From Pseudorhodoferax sp. Leaf265 (GTDB lineage: Bacteria > Pseudomonadota > Gammaproteobacteria > Burkholderiales > Burkholderiaceae_C): a stretch of DNA of 64,000 nucleotides. The notes below the pieces were generated by a model. The model was not told the origin of the DNA, made no database searches, and was given only the letters and a program-made list of their open reading frames with translations. This document shows positions 40,002-48,303 of this stretch, one piece after another; within the stretch, counting starts at the first letter, position 1, and each line of letters starts with the position of its first letter. Position numbers and translations under genes: made by a program. The DNA is taken from contig NZ_LMMT01000034.1 of NCBI RefSeq assembly GCF_001422365.1, positions 126,678 through 190,677 on the forward strand, in the 5' to 3' direction.

Positions 40002-40756
40002 GCGGGATCGCGCACGTCGGCCACCGGGTTGGCGCCGAAGTCGGGCCGCGCCAGGTAGGCCAGCACGCGCGCCGCCGCCTCTTCGGGCGAGGTCAGCTGC
40101 CCGCCCGCATGCATCTTCGCGAAGTTGCCCTGGTCCGGGAAGCGCGCCACGTCGGCGCCGCGCAGCTGGGCCTGCATGTCGGTGTCGATCACGCCGGGCG
40201 CGAGCGAGCAGACCTTGGCGCCGTTCGGCCGCGCCGCCTCGTCCAGCGCCATGCAGCGCGTGAAGTGGTCCATGCCGGCCTTGGCCGCGCAGTAGGCCGA
40301 CTGCGAGGCCTGGGCGCGCCGGCCCAGGCCGGAGGAGATGTTGAGCACGCGGCGCTGGCCGCTCCAGCCGCCCGTGGCGCCCAGGAAGGCCGCGCACAGC
40401 TGCATCGGCGCCTCCAGCCCCACGCGCAGGGCGCGCGCCAGGTCGGCCGGGTCGGAGTCGCTGAGCGGCACCAGCGCGGGGATCACGCCCGCGTTGTTGA
40501 TCAGCGTGGCACTGGCCCAGCGCGCGCCGTGGTGGCCGCTGAGCCAGTGGTCCAGCCGCGCAGCCACGGCCGCGCCGTCGGCCAGGTCGGCCTGCCATTG
40601 CGTGCACTGGGCGCCGCCGGCCTGGGCCAGTTCGGCGTTGGCCTGGCGCGCGATGCACAGCAGGTGCTGGCCTTCCTGCAGCAGCTGCCGGGCCATGGCC
40701 AGGCCCATGCCGCGCGAGGCGCCGGTCAGGATGGTGAGGTGGGAGGAGGTGGTCAT
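39998..40756 (-). CDS. SDR-family oxidoreductase
   Basis: A 252-residue classical short-chain dehydrogenase/reductase. It has TGASRGMG for the cofactor, LINNAGVIP, a serine in ISSGLGRRAQ and an intact YCAAK catalytic pair, followed by SLAPGVIDTDMQ. The layout resembles sepiapterin-reductase-like SDRs (benzil reductase type), which share the GHHGARWASATLINNAGV region. An NADPH preference is likely from the Arg in the first loop, but this is inference. It is the first gene of a two-gene operon with an alpha/beta hydrolase. Confidence 0.88.
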   Translation of the reverse strand: MTTSSHLTILTGASRGMGLAMARQLLQEGQHLLCIARQANAELAQAGGAQCTQWQADLADGAAVAARLDHWLSGHHGARWASATLINNAGVIPALVPLSDSDPADLARALRVGLEAPMQLCAAFLGATGGWSGQRRVLNISSGLGRRAQASQSAYCAAKAGMDHFTRCMALDEAARPNGAKVCSLAPGVIDTDMQAQLRGADVARFPDQGNFAKMHAGGQLTSPEEAAARVLAYLARPDFGANPVADVRDPA

Positions 40757-40866
40757 GGCAGGGTCGGGAGCGGGGAGGCGGCCATGTTAGGCCAGCGCGG
40801 GCGCGACACCTGCGCGGGCGGCCCGGGGCGACACTGCGCGGTGACAAGACACCAAGGAGACACACC

Positions 40867-41844
40867 ATGCCGACATTCCGCCGCCAACTGCTCGCCGCCG
40901 CTGCCCTGGCCCTCGGCGCGGCCGCCGCGCCGCCCGCCTTCGCGCAGGCCTGGCCCGAGCGGCCGGTCCAGCTGGTCATCCCGTACCCGCCCGGCGGCAG
41001 CGCCGACCTCGTGGCCCGGCCGCTGTCGATCAAGCTGCAGGAGCGCCTGGGCCAGCCCGTGGTGCTGGAGTACAAGCCCGGCGCAGGCGGCACGCTGGCC
41101 TCGCAGTACGCCGCGCGCGCCAGGCCCGACGGATACACCTTCATCATGGTGCTGGCCGCGCACGCCATCAACGCCAGCCTGTACCCCAGGCTGCCCTACG
41201 ACACGCGCAAGGACTTCGCCCCGGTCTCGCTGGTGGCCAACCTGCCGCTGCTGGTCACGGGCAGCAGTTCGCTGAAGGCGCGCACGGTGCCCGAGCTCAT
41301 CGCCGAGGCCAAGGCCCACCCTGGCAAAGTGACCTTCGCTTCGGCCGGCAACGGCAACACCAGCCACCTGGCGGCCGAGTACTTCAGCACGGCGGCCGGT
41401 GTGAAGATGACGCACGTGCCCTACAAGGGCAGCGCGCCCATGGTCAACGCGCTGCTGGGCGGCGAGGTGAACCTGGCCTTCGACAGCGCCTCGACGTCGC
41501 TGCCGCATGTGAAGGCCGGCAAGCTGCATGCGCTGGCCGTGACCGGCGAGCGCCGCATGCCCATGCTGCCGGAGGTGCCGACCATGCAGGAGCTCGGCGT
41601 GCCCCACTTCGTGGTGAACGGCTGGTACGCCATCCTCGCGCCAGCGGGCACGCCGGCCGAGATCACCGAGCGGCTGAGCCGCGAGATCGCCACCGTGGTG
41701 GCCCAGCCCGAGATCCGCGCCCAGCTGGAGGCCAGCGGTTACCAGCTGGTCGGGTCCACGCCAGCCGCGCTGGGCGCGCACATCGACGCCGAACTCACGC
41801 GCTGGGCGAAGGTGGTCAAGGACTCGGGCGCGCGTGTGGATTGA
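40867..41844 (+). CDS. Bug-family (TctC-type) tripartite tricarboxylate transporter binding protein
   Basis: A 325-residue exported solute-binding protein. The signal peptide spans about 26 residues and is followed by the family opening WPERPVQLVIPYPPGGSADLV. FASAGNGNTSHLAAEYF and VPYKGSAPMVNALLGGEV are the ligand-loop signatures of Bug proteins. Such orphan binding proteins are greatly expanded in beta-proteobacteria and bind carboxylates or related acids. No TctA/TctB membrane genes are adjacent. GAGACACACC precedes the ATG. The gene is convergent with the GGDEF gene downstream. Confidence 0.92.
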   Translation: MPTFRRQLLAAAALALGAAAAPPAFAQAWPERPVQLVIPYPPGGSADLVARPLSIKLQERLGQPVVLEYKPGAGGTLASQYAARARPDGYTFIMVLAAHAINASLYPRLPYDTRKDFAPVSLVANLPLLVTGSSSLKARTVPELIAEAKAHPGKVTFASAGNGNTSHLAAEYFSTAAGVKMTHVPYKGSAPMVNALLGGEVNLAFDSASTSLPHVKAGKLHALAVTGERRMPMLPEVPTMQELGVPHFVVNGWYAILAPAGTPAEITERLSREIATVVAQPEIRAQLEASGYQLVGSTPAALGAHIDAELTRWAKVVKDSGARVD

Positions 41845-41868
41845 GGCCCGCGGCGGACAGGGGCAGGC

Positions 41869-42894
41869 TCAGCCCGGCCTCTTCTGCGCCGCGCCCCGGC
41901 GCGCCTGCTTGACCTCGTACATCAGCGCGTCGGCAGCCTGCAACGCTGCCTCGACATCCAGCGTGCCCGGCAGCACACCCAGCACGCCCACGCTGGCGCC
42001 GGGGTAGTGCAGCTTGAGCTTGTCGAGCCGGTACTCGCCCGCCGTGGCCTGCAGCACGCGCAGCTGGAAGGCGTCGCGCGCGGCGGGCAGGTCCTCGGGC
42101 CGGTCCGGCCCCAGGCCGACGACCACGAACTCGTCGCCGCCCCAGCGCGCGGCCAGGTCTTCCTTGCGCTGCACCGCGCGCAAACGGTCCGCCAGCGCCA
42201 CGAGGAACTGGTCGCCGGCGTCGTGGCCATGCCGGTCGTTGATGGCCTTGAAGCCGTCCAGGTCGATGAAGGCCACCAGCACCGGCGTGCCCTGCCGTAC
42301 GCCCAGCGCCAGCAGGCGCTTGAGTTCCTGCTTGAGCGCACGCCGGTTGGCCAGCTGGGTCAGCGGGTCGGTGGTGGCCAGCGCGGTCAGGCGGGCGTTG
42401 GCATGCAGGAGCTTTTGCAGCAGTTCCTCGCGTTCCACCTGCTGCGCGATCAGCTTGGAAAACAGTGCCAGCATGCGCTGCGCCTGGGGCGGCAGCTCGT
42501 GCCGTGTCGCGCTGGCGGCGCACAGGGTGCCGTACAGCGCCCCGTCGGCCTTGTGCACGGGCGTGCTGAGGTAGGTCTGGATGCCGAGCTCGCGCGCCGC
42601 GGCGGAGTCGCCCCAGCGTTGGTCCACGTCGTTGGCGAAGGGCTGGTTCGCGTCCAGCGCGCGCTTGCACAGCGTGTCGCCCCACGGCACGGACAGTCCC
42701 TCGGGCAGCTGCATCGTGCCGACGTTGCGCGCGTACAGGATCTCCTGCACGCTGTGCTGCAGGTCCACCGTCGTGAGGTAGGTCGACTCCATGCCCGTGA
42801 CCGACTCCAGCATTTCCAGCAGCGGCCGCGTGAGCTCTTCCAGCGTGCGGGCCGAGGTGACGGTGACGGAAAGCTGGTCGATCAGGTTGTCCAT
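41869..42894 (-). CDS. GAF-GGDEF diguanylate cyclase
   Basis: A 341-residue cytoplasmic enzyme. A GAF domain occupies about residues 10-150 (TLEELTRPLLEMLESVTGME, VPWGDTLCKRALD, LGIQTYLSTPVHKADGALYG). The GGDEF domain occupies about residues 175-335, with DPLTQLANRRAL, FIDLDGFKAIND and the active-site loop RWGGDEFVVV. An RxxD inhibition site (RKED) lies exactly five residues before the loop, so activity should be feedback-inhibited by c-di-GMP. The ATG at 42894 is the family start. It is predicted to make c-di-GMP in response to a ligand of the GAF domain. Confidence 0.92.
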   Translation of the reverse strand: MDNLIDQLSVTVTSARTLEELTRPLLEMLESVTGMESTYLTTVDLQHSVQEILYARNVGTMQLPEGLSVPWGDTLCKRALDANQPFANDVDQRWGDSAAARELGIQTYLSTPVHKADGALYGTLCAASATRHELPPQAQRMLALFSKLIAQQVEREELLQKLLHANARLTALATTDPLTQLANRRALKQELKRLLALGVRQGTPVLVAFIDLDGFKAINDRHGHDAGDQFLVALADRLRAVQRKEDLAARWGGDEFVVVGLGPDRPEDLPAARDAFQLRVLQATAGEYRLDKLKLHYPGASVGVLGVLPGTLDVEAALQAADALMYEVKQARRGAAQKRPG

Positions 42895-43102
42895 GGGAAC
42901 GTTCTTGGTTTGTTGTTGCGCACGGGCGCAGAGTCTAGACAAGCATGCCGGCGGCACGGAAACCGTGTGTGTCCATTCCTGTCAGCTTCTACAGGTGGAT
43001 CGCCGCGGGCCTGCGCAACAGTTCCGTGCGACGGGAAGCCGGGGGCGGCGCATCGCAGCGCGTGCGCCCCTTCGCGCGGCCGTTCGGGTTGCCGGCCGGG
43101 TC

Positions 43103-43588
43103 TCAATCCTGCAGCACCGGCACCTGCAGCCCGAGCTTGAGGCACCCCAGTGCCACCGAGGTGCGAAAGCGGCGCACGTTCTCGTCGCCGCGCAGCAACC
43201 GCTCGACCAGCGCGTCGTAGTCGGCCATCGAGGCCGCGGTGACGACCAGCAGGTAGTCGGCCTCGCCCGTGATGGCGTAGCACTGCTGCACGGCGGGTTC
43301 GGCCGCGATGCGCGCATGCAAGCCGGCCGTGCGCCGCGGGTGCTCGTCGTGCACATGCACCTCCACCAGCAGCGTGAGCGGGCGGCCGAGCCTGGCGGCG
43401 TCGAGCTGGGCCGCCTCTGTGCGGATCACGCCGGTCTCGCGCAGGCGCTGGATGCGCCGCTGCACGGCCGGGGCCGACAGGTGCACCGCCTGCGCGATGA
43501 GGCGCTGCGGCACGGTGTTGTCGCGCTGCAGGATGTCCAGGATCGCGAGGTCGAAGCTGTCCAGGGCGTTGGCTGCTTTTGCGGGCAT
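43103..43588 (-). CDS. Lrp/AsnC-family transcriptional regulator
   Basis: A 161-residue feast/famine regulator. The N-terminal helix-turn-helix reads LDILQRDNTVPQRLIAQAVH then LSAPAVQRRIQRLRETGVI. The C-terminal RAM domain has AVQQCYAITGEADYLLVVTA and ends DENVRRFRTSVALG. The start at 43588 matches the usual short lead (MPAKAANALDSFDLAILD). It is divergent from an RhtA-like amino acid exporter across 76 bases, a common arrangement in which Lrp-type proteins control export of the amino acid they sense. Which amino acid is not evident. Confidence 0.92.
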   Translation of the reverse strand: MPAKAANALDSFDLAILDILQRDNTVPQRLIAQAVHLSAPAVQRRIQRLRETGVIRTEAAQLDAARLGRPLTLLVEVHVHDEHPRRTAGLHARIAAEPAVQQCYAITGEADYLLVVTAASMADYDALVERLLRGDENVRRFRTSVALGCLKLGLQVPVLQD

Positions 43589-43664
43589 GGGTGTGAGCGA
43601 AAGTTGCGTTCGACGGGCCAAATCCAAGTCAGAACCAGAGGCCTGGCGCAATACATTCTCGCGA

Positions 43665-44573
43665 ATGTCTTCGCACCGCCCCCTTGCCGCTTCCTCTTTC
43701 TGGTTTCCCTTCCTGGCCATCCTTGGCGCCGTCGGTTTCCTGGGCATCGGCACCTCCTGGGCCAAGACCAGCCTGTTCCCGCTGGTGGGCGCGCAGGGCA
43801 CGACGGCCGTGCGCGTGGGCCTGTCGGCCGTGGTGCTGCTGCTGTTGTGGCGGCCCTGGCGGCGCCTGCCCGGCCGCGCCGACCTGCGCGTGATCGCTTG
43901 CTACGGCGTGGCGCTGGGCCTCATGAACCTGGCGTTCTACATGGCGCTGCGCACGCTGCCCTTCGGCGTGGCCGTGGCCATCGAGTTCTCGGGTCCGTTG
44001 GCGGTGGCGCTCTACGGCTCGCGCCGGCCGGTGGATTTCATCTGGGTGGCGCTGGCCGTGGCCGGGCTGGCGCTGCTGCTGCCGCTGGGGCACGGCGTCG
44101 ACACGCTCGACCCGGTGGGGGTGGGCTTCGCGCTGCTGGCGGCGCTGTGCTGGGCCACCTACATCGTGTTCGGCAAGCGCGTGGGCCATGTGCCGGCGGG
44201 CCTGTCGGTGTCCCTGGGCCTGGCCGTGGCCGCACTGGTGGTGCTGCCGGTGGGCGTGGCGCATGCGGGCACGGCGCTGCTTTCGCTGCCGGTGCTGGGC
44301 ATCGGCCTGGGCGTGGCCATCCTGTCCAGCGCGGTGCCGATCTCGCTGGAGATGCTGGCGCTGCAGCGGCTGCCCAAGCAGGCCTTCGGCATCATGATCA
44401 GCATGGAGCCGGCCGTGGCCGCCGTGCTGGCGCTGGTGCTCCTTGGCGAGCGGCTCAGCGCGGCGCAGTGGCTGGCGATCGCGCTGATCATGGCGGCCTC
44501 GATGGGCAGCGCCGCCACGGCCAGGCCGGCCGGCGCCAGGCGGGGAGCCCTGGCCGCGGCCAGCGCCCCGTGA
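43665..44573 (+). CDS. EamA-family transporter, RhtA-like amino acid exporter
   Basis: A 302-residue inner-membrane protein with about ten hydrophobic helices in two EamA repeats. The resemblance is closest to RhtA, the threonine/homoserine exporter: LFPLVGAQGTTAVRVGLSA, EFSGPLAVALYGSRRPVDF and SSAVPISLEMLALQRLPKQA are typical. The ATG at 43665 is chosen because the hydrophobic N-terminus begins shortly after; the long upstream extension antisense to the lrp gene is discounted. Pairing with a divergent Lrp-family gene supports a role in amino acid efflux. The 3' end abuts an enoyl-CoA hydratase remnant on the other strand. Confidence 0.88.
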   Translation: MSSHRPLAASSFWFPFLAILGAVGFLGIGTSWAKTSLFPLVGAQGTTAVRVGLSAVVLLLLWRPWRRLPGRADLRVIACYGVALGLMNLAFYMALRTLPFGVAVAIEFSGPLAVALYGSRRPVDFIWVALAVAGLALLLPLGHGVDTLDPVGVGFALLAALCWATYIVFGKRVGHVPAGLSVSLGLAVAALVVLPVGVAHAGTALLSLPVLGIGLGVAILSSAVPISLEMLALQRLPKQAFGIMISMEPAVAAVLALVLLGERLSAAQWLAIALIMAASMGSAATARPAGARRGALAAASAP

Positions 44574-44757
44574 ACAGCGGCACGCGCCGTGACGCCATCG
44601 CAGCCACGCCTTCCTGGAAGTCCTCGGTGCCGAACTGGCGGTGCTGCTCGGCGCTCTCGGTCGCCACGGCCTGGCGGATCGCCTCGACCAGGCCGCTTCC
44701 TGCGCCATCAGCTGGTCGACCAGGCCCATGGCCAGCGCCTCCTCGCCGCCGACGCGC
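44555..44757 (-). pseudogene. Enoyl-CoA hydratase/isomerase C-terminal remnant
   Basis: Reading leftward, GEEALAMGLVDQLMAQE is followed after a one-base frame change by EAIRQAVATESAEQHRQFGT and EDFQEGVAAMASRRVPLFTG. This is the C-terminal end of a crotonase-family enzyme. The N-terminal two thirds are gone; the 100 bases to the right (up to the LysR stop) show no clear protein match. No start codon or ribosome site is seen. The fragment fills the gap between the EamA and LysR genes and is best read as a relic of an older gene order. Confidence 0.6.
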
Positions 44758-44853
44758 CCAAGCCCGGGTGGAAGCCGAGCCGGTGGGGGTGGGCCGAGAT
44801 GGTGATGGCGCTGGGCACGCTGGGCGACTTCCAGCGCCGCGAGTCCGAGCGCT

Positions 44854-45792
44854 TCAGGCGGGTGGCCGACGCCGCCGGGATGGCGCCGCGCTGAGCGCGC
44901 CGGGGGCCACGCCGGCCAGCAGGTGCTGCACGAACAGCTGCGCGGCCGGTGCCAGCGCCTCGCCCGCCCGCAGGCACAGCACGAGCTGGCGCGCCGCCCA
45001 GTCCTCGGCCAGCGGCACGCGCTGCACGCCCGCGCTGCGGGCGCAGCGCACGGCCACCGCGCCCGGCACGATGCCCAGGCCGATGCCCTGGCCGACCAGC
45101 CGGCAGACCGATTCGAAGCTGCGCAGGCGCACGCGGTAGTCCAGGCGCCGGCCGATGCGGCGCGCATGCCGCGCCAGGTGGGCGTGGAAGGCGCTGTGCT
45201 CGGACAGGCCGACCAGCGGCGTGGCCGCCACCTCGGCCAGCGTGACACCGACCCGCCCGGCCCATGCATGGCCGCGCGGCACCACCAGCACCAACGGATC
45301 GGGCCACAGCGGATGCACCGAGAGCCCGACGAGGTCGGCCGCGTCCGAGGCCAGGCCGATGTCGCACAGGCCCAGGCGCAGCGCGTCGGCGATTTCCTCG
45401 CTGGGGCGCTCCTCCAGGTCCACCGAGATGCCGGGGTGGGCGGCCAGGAAGCCGCTCAGCACGCCGGGCAGGTGCTCGGCCATGGCCGAGGTGTTGCACA
45501 GCAGCCGCACCTGGCCCTGCAGGCCGGTGCCGTAGCGGCCCATGTCGGCCTGCAGCCGCTCGACCTGCAGCAGCAGCTGGCGCGCATGCAGCAGCAGGCT
45601 GTGGCCGGCCGGCGTGGGCTGCACGCCGCGCGGCACGCGCACCAGCAGTGGCACGCCCAGCGAATCCTCCATGGCGCGGATGCGCTCGCTGGCCGAGGCC
45701 AGCGTCATGTGGCTCGCCGCGGCGCCGCCCGTGATGGAGCCGGCCGCGTGCACGTGGGCGAACAGGCGCAGGTCGGTCAGGTCGAAGCGCAT
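44854..45792 (-). CDS. LysR-family transcriptional regulator
   Basis: A 312-residue LysR-type regulator. The N-terminal helix-turn-helix lies within residues 3-62 (LTDLRLFAHVHAAGSITGGA, TLASASERIRAMEDSLG). The effector domain contains the usual LRLGLCDIGLASDAADLVGL and GQGIGLGIVPGAVA segments. It is divergent from a TauE/SafE-type permease gene 107 bases away, so that gene is the likely target. The last residues run into Arg/Pro-rich sequence (SAAPSRRRRPPA) next to the enoyl-CoA hydratase remnant, so the original C-terminus may have been altered. Confidence 0.92.
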   Translation of the reverse strand: MRFDLTDLRLFAHVHAAGSITGGAAASHMTLASASERIRAMEDSLGVPLLVRVPRGVQPTPAGHSLLLHARQLLLQVERLQADMGRYGTGLQGQVRLLCNTSAMAEHLPGVLSGFLAAHPGISVDLEERPSEEIADALRLGLCDIGLASDAADLVGLSVHPLWPDPLVLVVPRGHAWAGRVGVTLAEVAATPLVGLSEHSAFHAHLARHARRIGRRLDYRVRLRSFESVCRLVGQGIGLGIVPGAVAVRCARSAGVQRVPLAEDWAARQLVLCLRAGEALAPAAQLFVQHLLAGVAPGALSAAPSRRRRPPA

Positions 45793-45899
45793 GCCCGCAC
45801 GCTAGCACGCGGGCGCGGCCCGCGCCTCAGGCATTGCCTGAGCCGGGCTGCGCGCATGCCGGCTGGTGGGGCAGGGCGGCGCTGCGCAGAATCGGCGCC

Positions 45900-46661
45900 A
45901 TGCTCCTGTCCGACAGCCTCGCCCGATCGCCGTTGCTGCTGCCCACGCTCGTGGCCGGCGTGTTCCTGCTGGCCGGCCTGGTCAAGGGCGTGGTGGGCAT
46001 GGGACTGCCGACCGTGGCGCTGGGCCTGCTGGCGCTGTGGATGTCGCCGGCCGAGGCCGCGGCCCTGCTGATCTGGCCCTCGCTGCTCACCAACCTGTGG
46101 CAGATGCAGCCCTGGGGCCGGCTCGCCGCCATGCTGCGCCGGCTCTGGCCCATGCAGGCCGGCGTGGTGGCCGGCACGCTGAGTGGGGCCTGGGCTTTCG
46201 GTGGCTTGGGCGGTGCGTGGGCGCCGGTGGCGCTGGGTGGGGCGCTGGTGGTCTACGCGCTGTGGGGGCTGGCGGGGCGTCGGCTGTCGGTCGCACCCAG
46301 GGCCGAGCCGGTATGGGGCCCGCTGGTCGGCATCGCGACCGGCCTCGTGACCGCTGCCACGGGCGTGTTCGTGCTGCCGGCCGTGCCCTACCTGCAGGCG
46401 CTGCGCTGGAGCAGCGAGGAACTGATCCAGGCCATGGGCATCTCGTTCACGGTGTCCACGCTGGCACTGGCCGCGGGCCTGCGATTCGGCAGCGCCCAGG
46501 TGGACATGCCCTGGGGCCTGTCGCTGGCCATGCTGGTGCCGGCACTGGCGGGCATGGCCCTGGGCGCGGCGCTGCGGCGCCGGCTGTCACCGGCACTGTT
46601 CCGGCGCTGCTTCTTCCTGGGCCTGCTGGCGCTCGGCGCGCACATGCTGCTGCGCGGCTGA
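45900..46661 (+). CDS. TauE/SafE-family membrane permease
   Basis: A 253-residue inner-membrane protein with about eight helices in two repeats. The TauE/SafE signatures are AGLVKGVVGMGLPTVALGLL in the first repeat and GIATGLVTAATGVFVLPAVP in the second. Members export sulfite, sulfoacetate or other small organic anions. The ATG at 45900 starts the first helix after a short lead. The gene is divergent from a LysR regulator and convergent with a dienelactone hydrolase gene 10 bases away. The substrate is unknown. Confidence 0.9.
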   Translation: MLLSDSLARSPLLLPTLVAGVFLLAGLVKGVVGMGLPTVALGLLALWMSPAEAAALLIWPSLLTNLWQMQPWGRLAAMLRRLWPMQAGVVAGTLSGAWAFGGLGGAWAPVALGGALVVYALWGLAGRRLSVAPRAEPVWGPLVGIATGLVTAATGVFVLPAVPYLQALRWSSEELIQAMGISFTVSTLALAAGLRFGSAQVDMPWGLSLAMLVPALAGMALGAALRRRLSPALFRRCFFLGLLALGAHMLLRG

Positions 46662-46671
46662 GCGCGCAGGA

Positions 46672-47514
46672 TCAGGCCAGCGCCTTGCCGAAGGTCGCGA
46701 GCAATCGCGTCCAGGCGCGTTCGGACTGGGCCGCGTCGTAGACCCGCGTGTCGGGCGGGCACCAGCCATGGGCCGCCGGGTACACCTCCACTTCGGCCGG
46801 CAGCTTGGCGCTCTCGATCGCGGTGCGCAGCGTGGTCTTGGCCTCGGGTTCCTTGGCGTCGTCGTTCTCGGCCACCGCGATCAGGTAGTGCGCCTGCGTC
46901 TGGCCTACCAGGCGGTGCGGGCTGTCGGGCGCCTGCGTGACCATGGCCGCGCCATGGAAGCTCGCGACCGCGCCCACGCGGCCCGGCGCCACGGTGGCCG
47001 TGCGCACCGCGATGGGCCCGCCCATGCAGTAACCCGTGGTGCCGATCTTGCGCTTCTTGTCGACCTCGGGCTGGGCGTCGAGCCAGGCCACGAAGGTCTT
47101 GCCGTCGCTCAGGTGCATGGCCGGCGTCAGGGCCTGCATCAGCGGGCGCACTTCCTCGATCGGCGTCTGCCCACCCTGGGCCGCGGTGGGCGCCTTCTTC
47201 TGCCGGTAGAAGGGGTTGACCACCAGCACGCTGTAGCCCGACTCGGCCAGGCGCTTTCCCATCTGCCGGAAGGCGGGGCGCAGGCCGAACACGTCGGGCC
47301 AGACCAGCACGCCGGGCGCGCTGCCCGAGGTCGGGGCGACGAAGTACGCATCGCAGACACCATCGGGCGTGGTGATGCTGACCTCGCGTTCGGCCACGGC
47401 CGCGGCGTTGGCCACGGCGGGCAGCGCGGTCAGCAGGCCGGCGGAGGCGGCCCAGGCGCCGAAGTCGCGCCGGGTGTACTTGTGGAGCTCTTCCTGGTCG
47501 TTCAGATCGCACAT
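46672..47514 (-). CDS. Dienelactone hydrolase family protein with Tat-type signal
   Basis: A 280-residue alpha/beta hydrolase. The N-terminus has YTRRDFGAWAASAGLLTALP followed by AVANA, a twin-arginine-like signal, so export in folded form is probable. The catalytic triad of the DLH family is visible: Cys in TGYCMGGPIA, Asp in AVAENDDAKE and His in PAAHGWCPPD. Such enzymes open cyclic lactones, though exported members often have other ester substrates. Start at ATG 47514, with GGAAACC before it. The next gene upstream on this strand is 78 bases away (DUF502). Confidence 0.88.
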   Translation of the reverse strand: MCDLNDQEELHKYTRRDFGAWAASAGLLTALPAVANAAAVAEREVSITTPDGVCDAYFVAPTSGSAPGVLVWPDVFGLRPAFRQMGKRLAESGYSVLVVNPFYRQKKAPTAAQGGQTPIEEVRPLMQALTPAMHLSDGKTFVAWLDAQPEVDKKRKIGTTGYCMGGPIAVRTATVAPGRVGAVASFHGAAMVTQAPDSPHRLVGQTQAHYLIAVAENDDAKEPEAKTTLRTAIESAKLPAEVEVYPAAHGWCPPDTRVYDAAQSERAWTRLLATFGKALA

Positions 47515-47592
47515 GGTGGTTTCCTTTGCATTGGCTCGAAAAACAGCCGGGCTTATGCCACGGATCGGGATGACCGGCAACGCGGCAGGGCT

Positions 47593-48303
47593 TCAGGTCG
47601 GCGGCGTCGGCGCCTGCCGCCCGTTCATGTACTGGTTGGTCGTGAGTCCCATGGACACGTAGATGCTGGTCAGGCCCTCGATGCCCACGTCGGCCCGGCT
47701 GACCCAGTCCTCTGGCACGTAGAGCAGGCCGCCGCCCACGGGCACGGGCGCGGTCGGCACCAGCACGCCCAGGTAGCGACGGCCGCCGTCCATGACGACG
47801 GGCTCGGGCGTGCACAGCAGCGCCAGCACGGCGACCTTCTGGCTGTCGGCCGGCTGCGCCTCGGGATCCGGGCGGCCGCCGAAGTGCAGCCAGACCGGGC
47901 TCATGGAGCCCAGGCCGTCGCCGCTCTTGCGCGAGAACAGGTCGACCATGCGCTTGACCACGTCGTAGATGTTGCGCACCAGCGGAATGCGCTTCATGAG
48001 CCGGTCGACGATGCGCTGCAGGCCGCGTTGCAGCCCGGCCTCCACCAGCACCCCCAGCACGTAGATCGCAGCGCACAGCAGCAGCAGGCCCAGTGCGTAG
48101 CCGATGGATTCCGAGCGCGTGACGGAAAAGCCGATCGCCACCAGCACCGAGCCGAACAGGCTGGACGGGCCGAACCAGGCCGCCAGCAGCTGCCAGAACC
48201 AGCCCAGCAGCGTCAGCGTGGCGGCCAGCGGCAGCACGGCCAGCAGCCCGGTCAGGAACGGGCGGGCGAGGTGTTTGGACTGGGCCTGCAGGCGGGTGAG
48301 CAT
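47593..48303 (-). CDS. DUF502 family membrane protein
   Basis: A 236-residue protein with two N-terminal membrane helices (residues ~16-55 and ~66-90). The DUF502 core reads KRIPLVRNIYDVVKRMVDLF, VLALLCTPEPVVMDGGRRYLGVL-type and PTAPVPVGGGLLYVPEDWV (motifs quoted in pieces). The family is widespread in Gram-negative bacteria and plants (LCV/COV1) with no firm biochemical role. Its start lies inside the 3' end of the sulfatase-fold gene, a 52-base overlap, so it is the last gene of the leftward overlapping operon. An envelope role is plausible by context only. Confidence 0.85.
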   Translation of the reverse strand: MLTRLQAQSKHLARPFLTGLLAVLPLAATLTLLGWFWQLLAAWFGPSSLFGSVLVAIGFSVTRSESIGYALGLLLLCAAIYVLGVLVEAGLQRGLQRIVDRLMKRIPLVRNIYDVVKRMVDLFSRKSGDGLGSMSPVWLHFGGRPDPEAQPADSQKVAVLALLCTPEPVVMDGGRRYLGVLVPTAPVPVGGGLLYVPEDWVSRADVGIEGLTSIYVSMGLTTNQYMNGRQAPTPPT

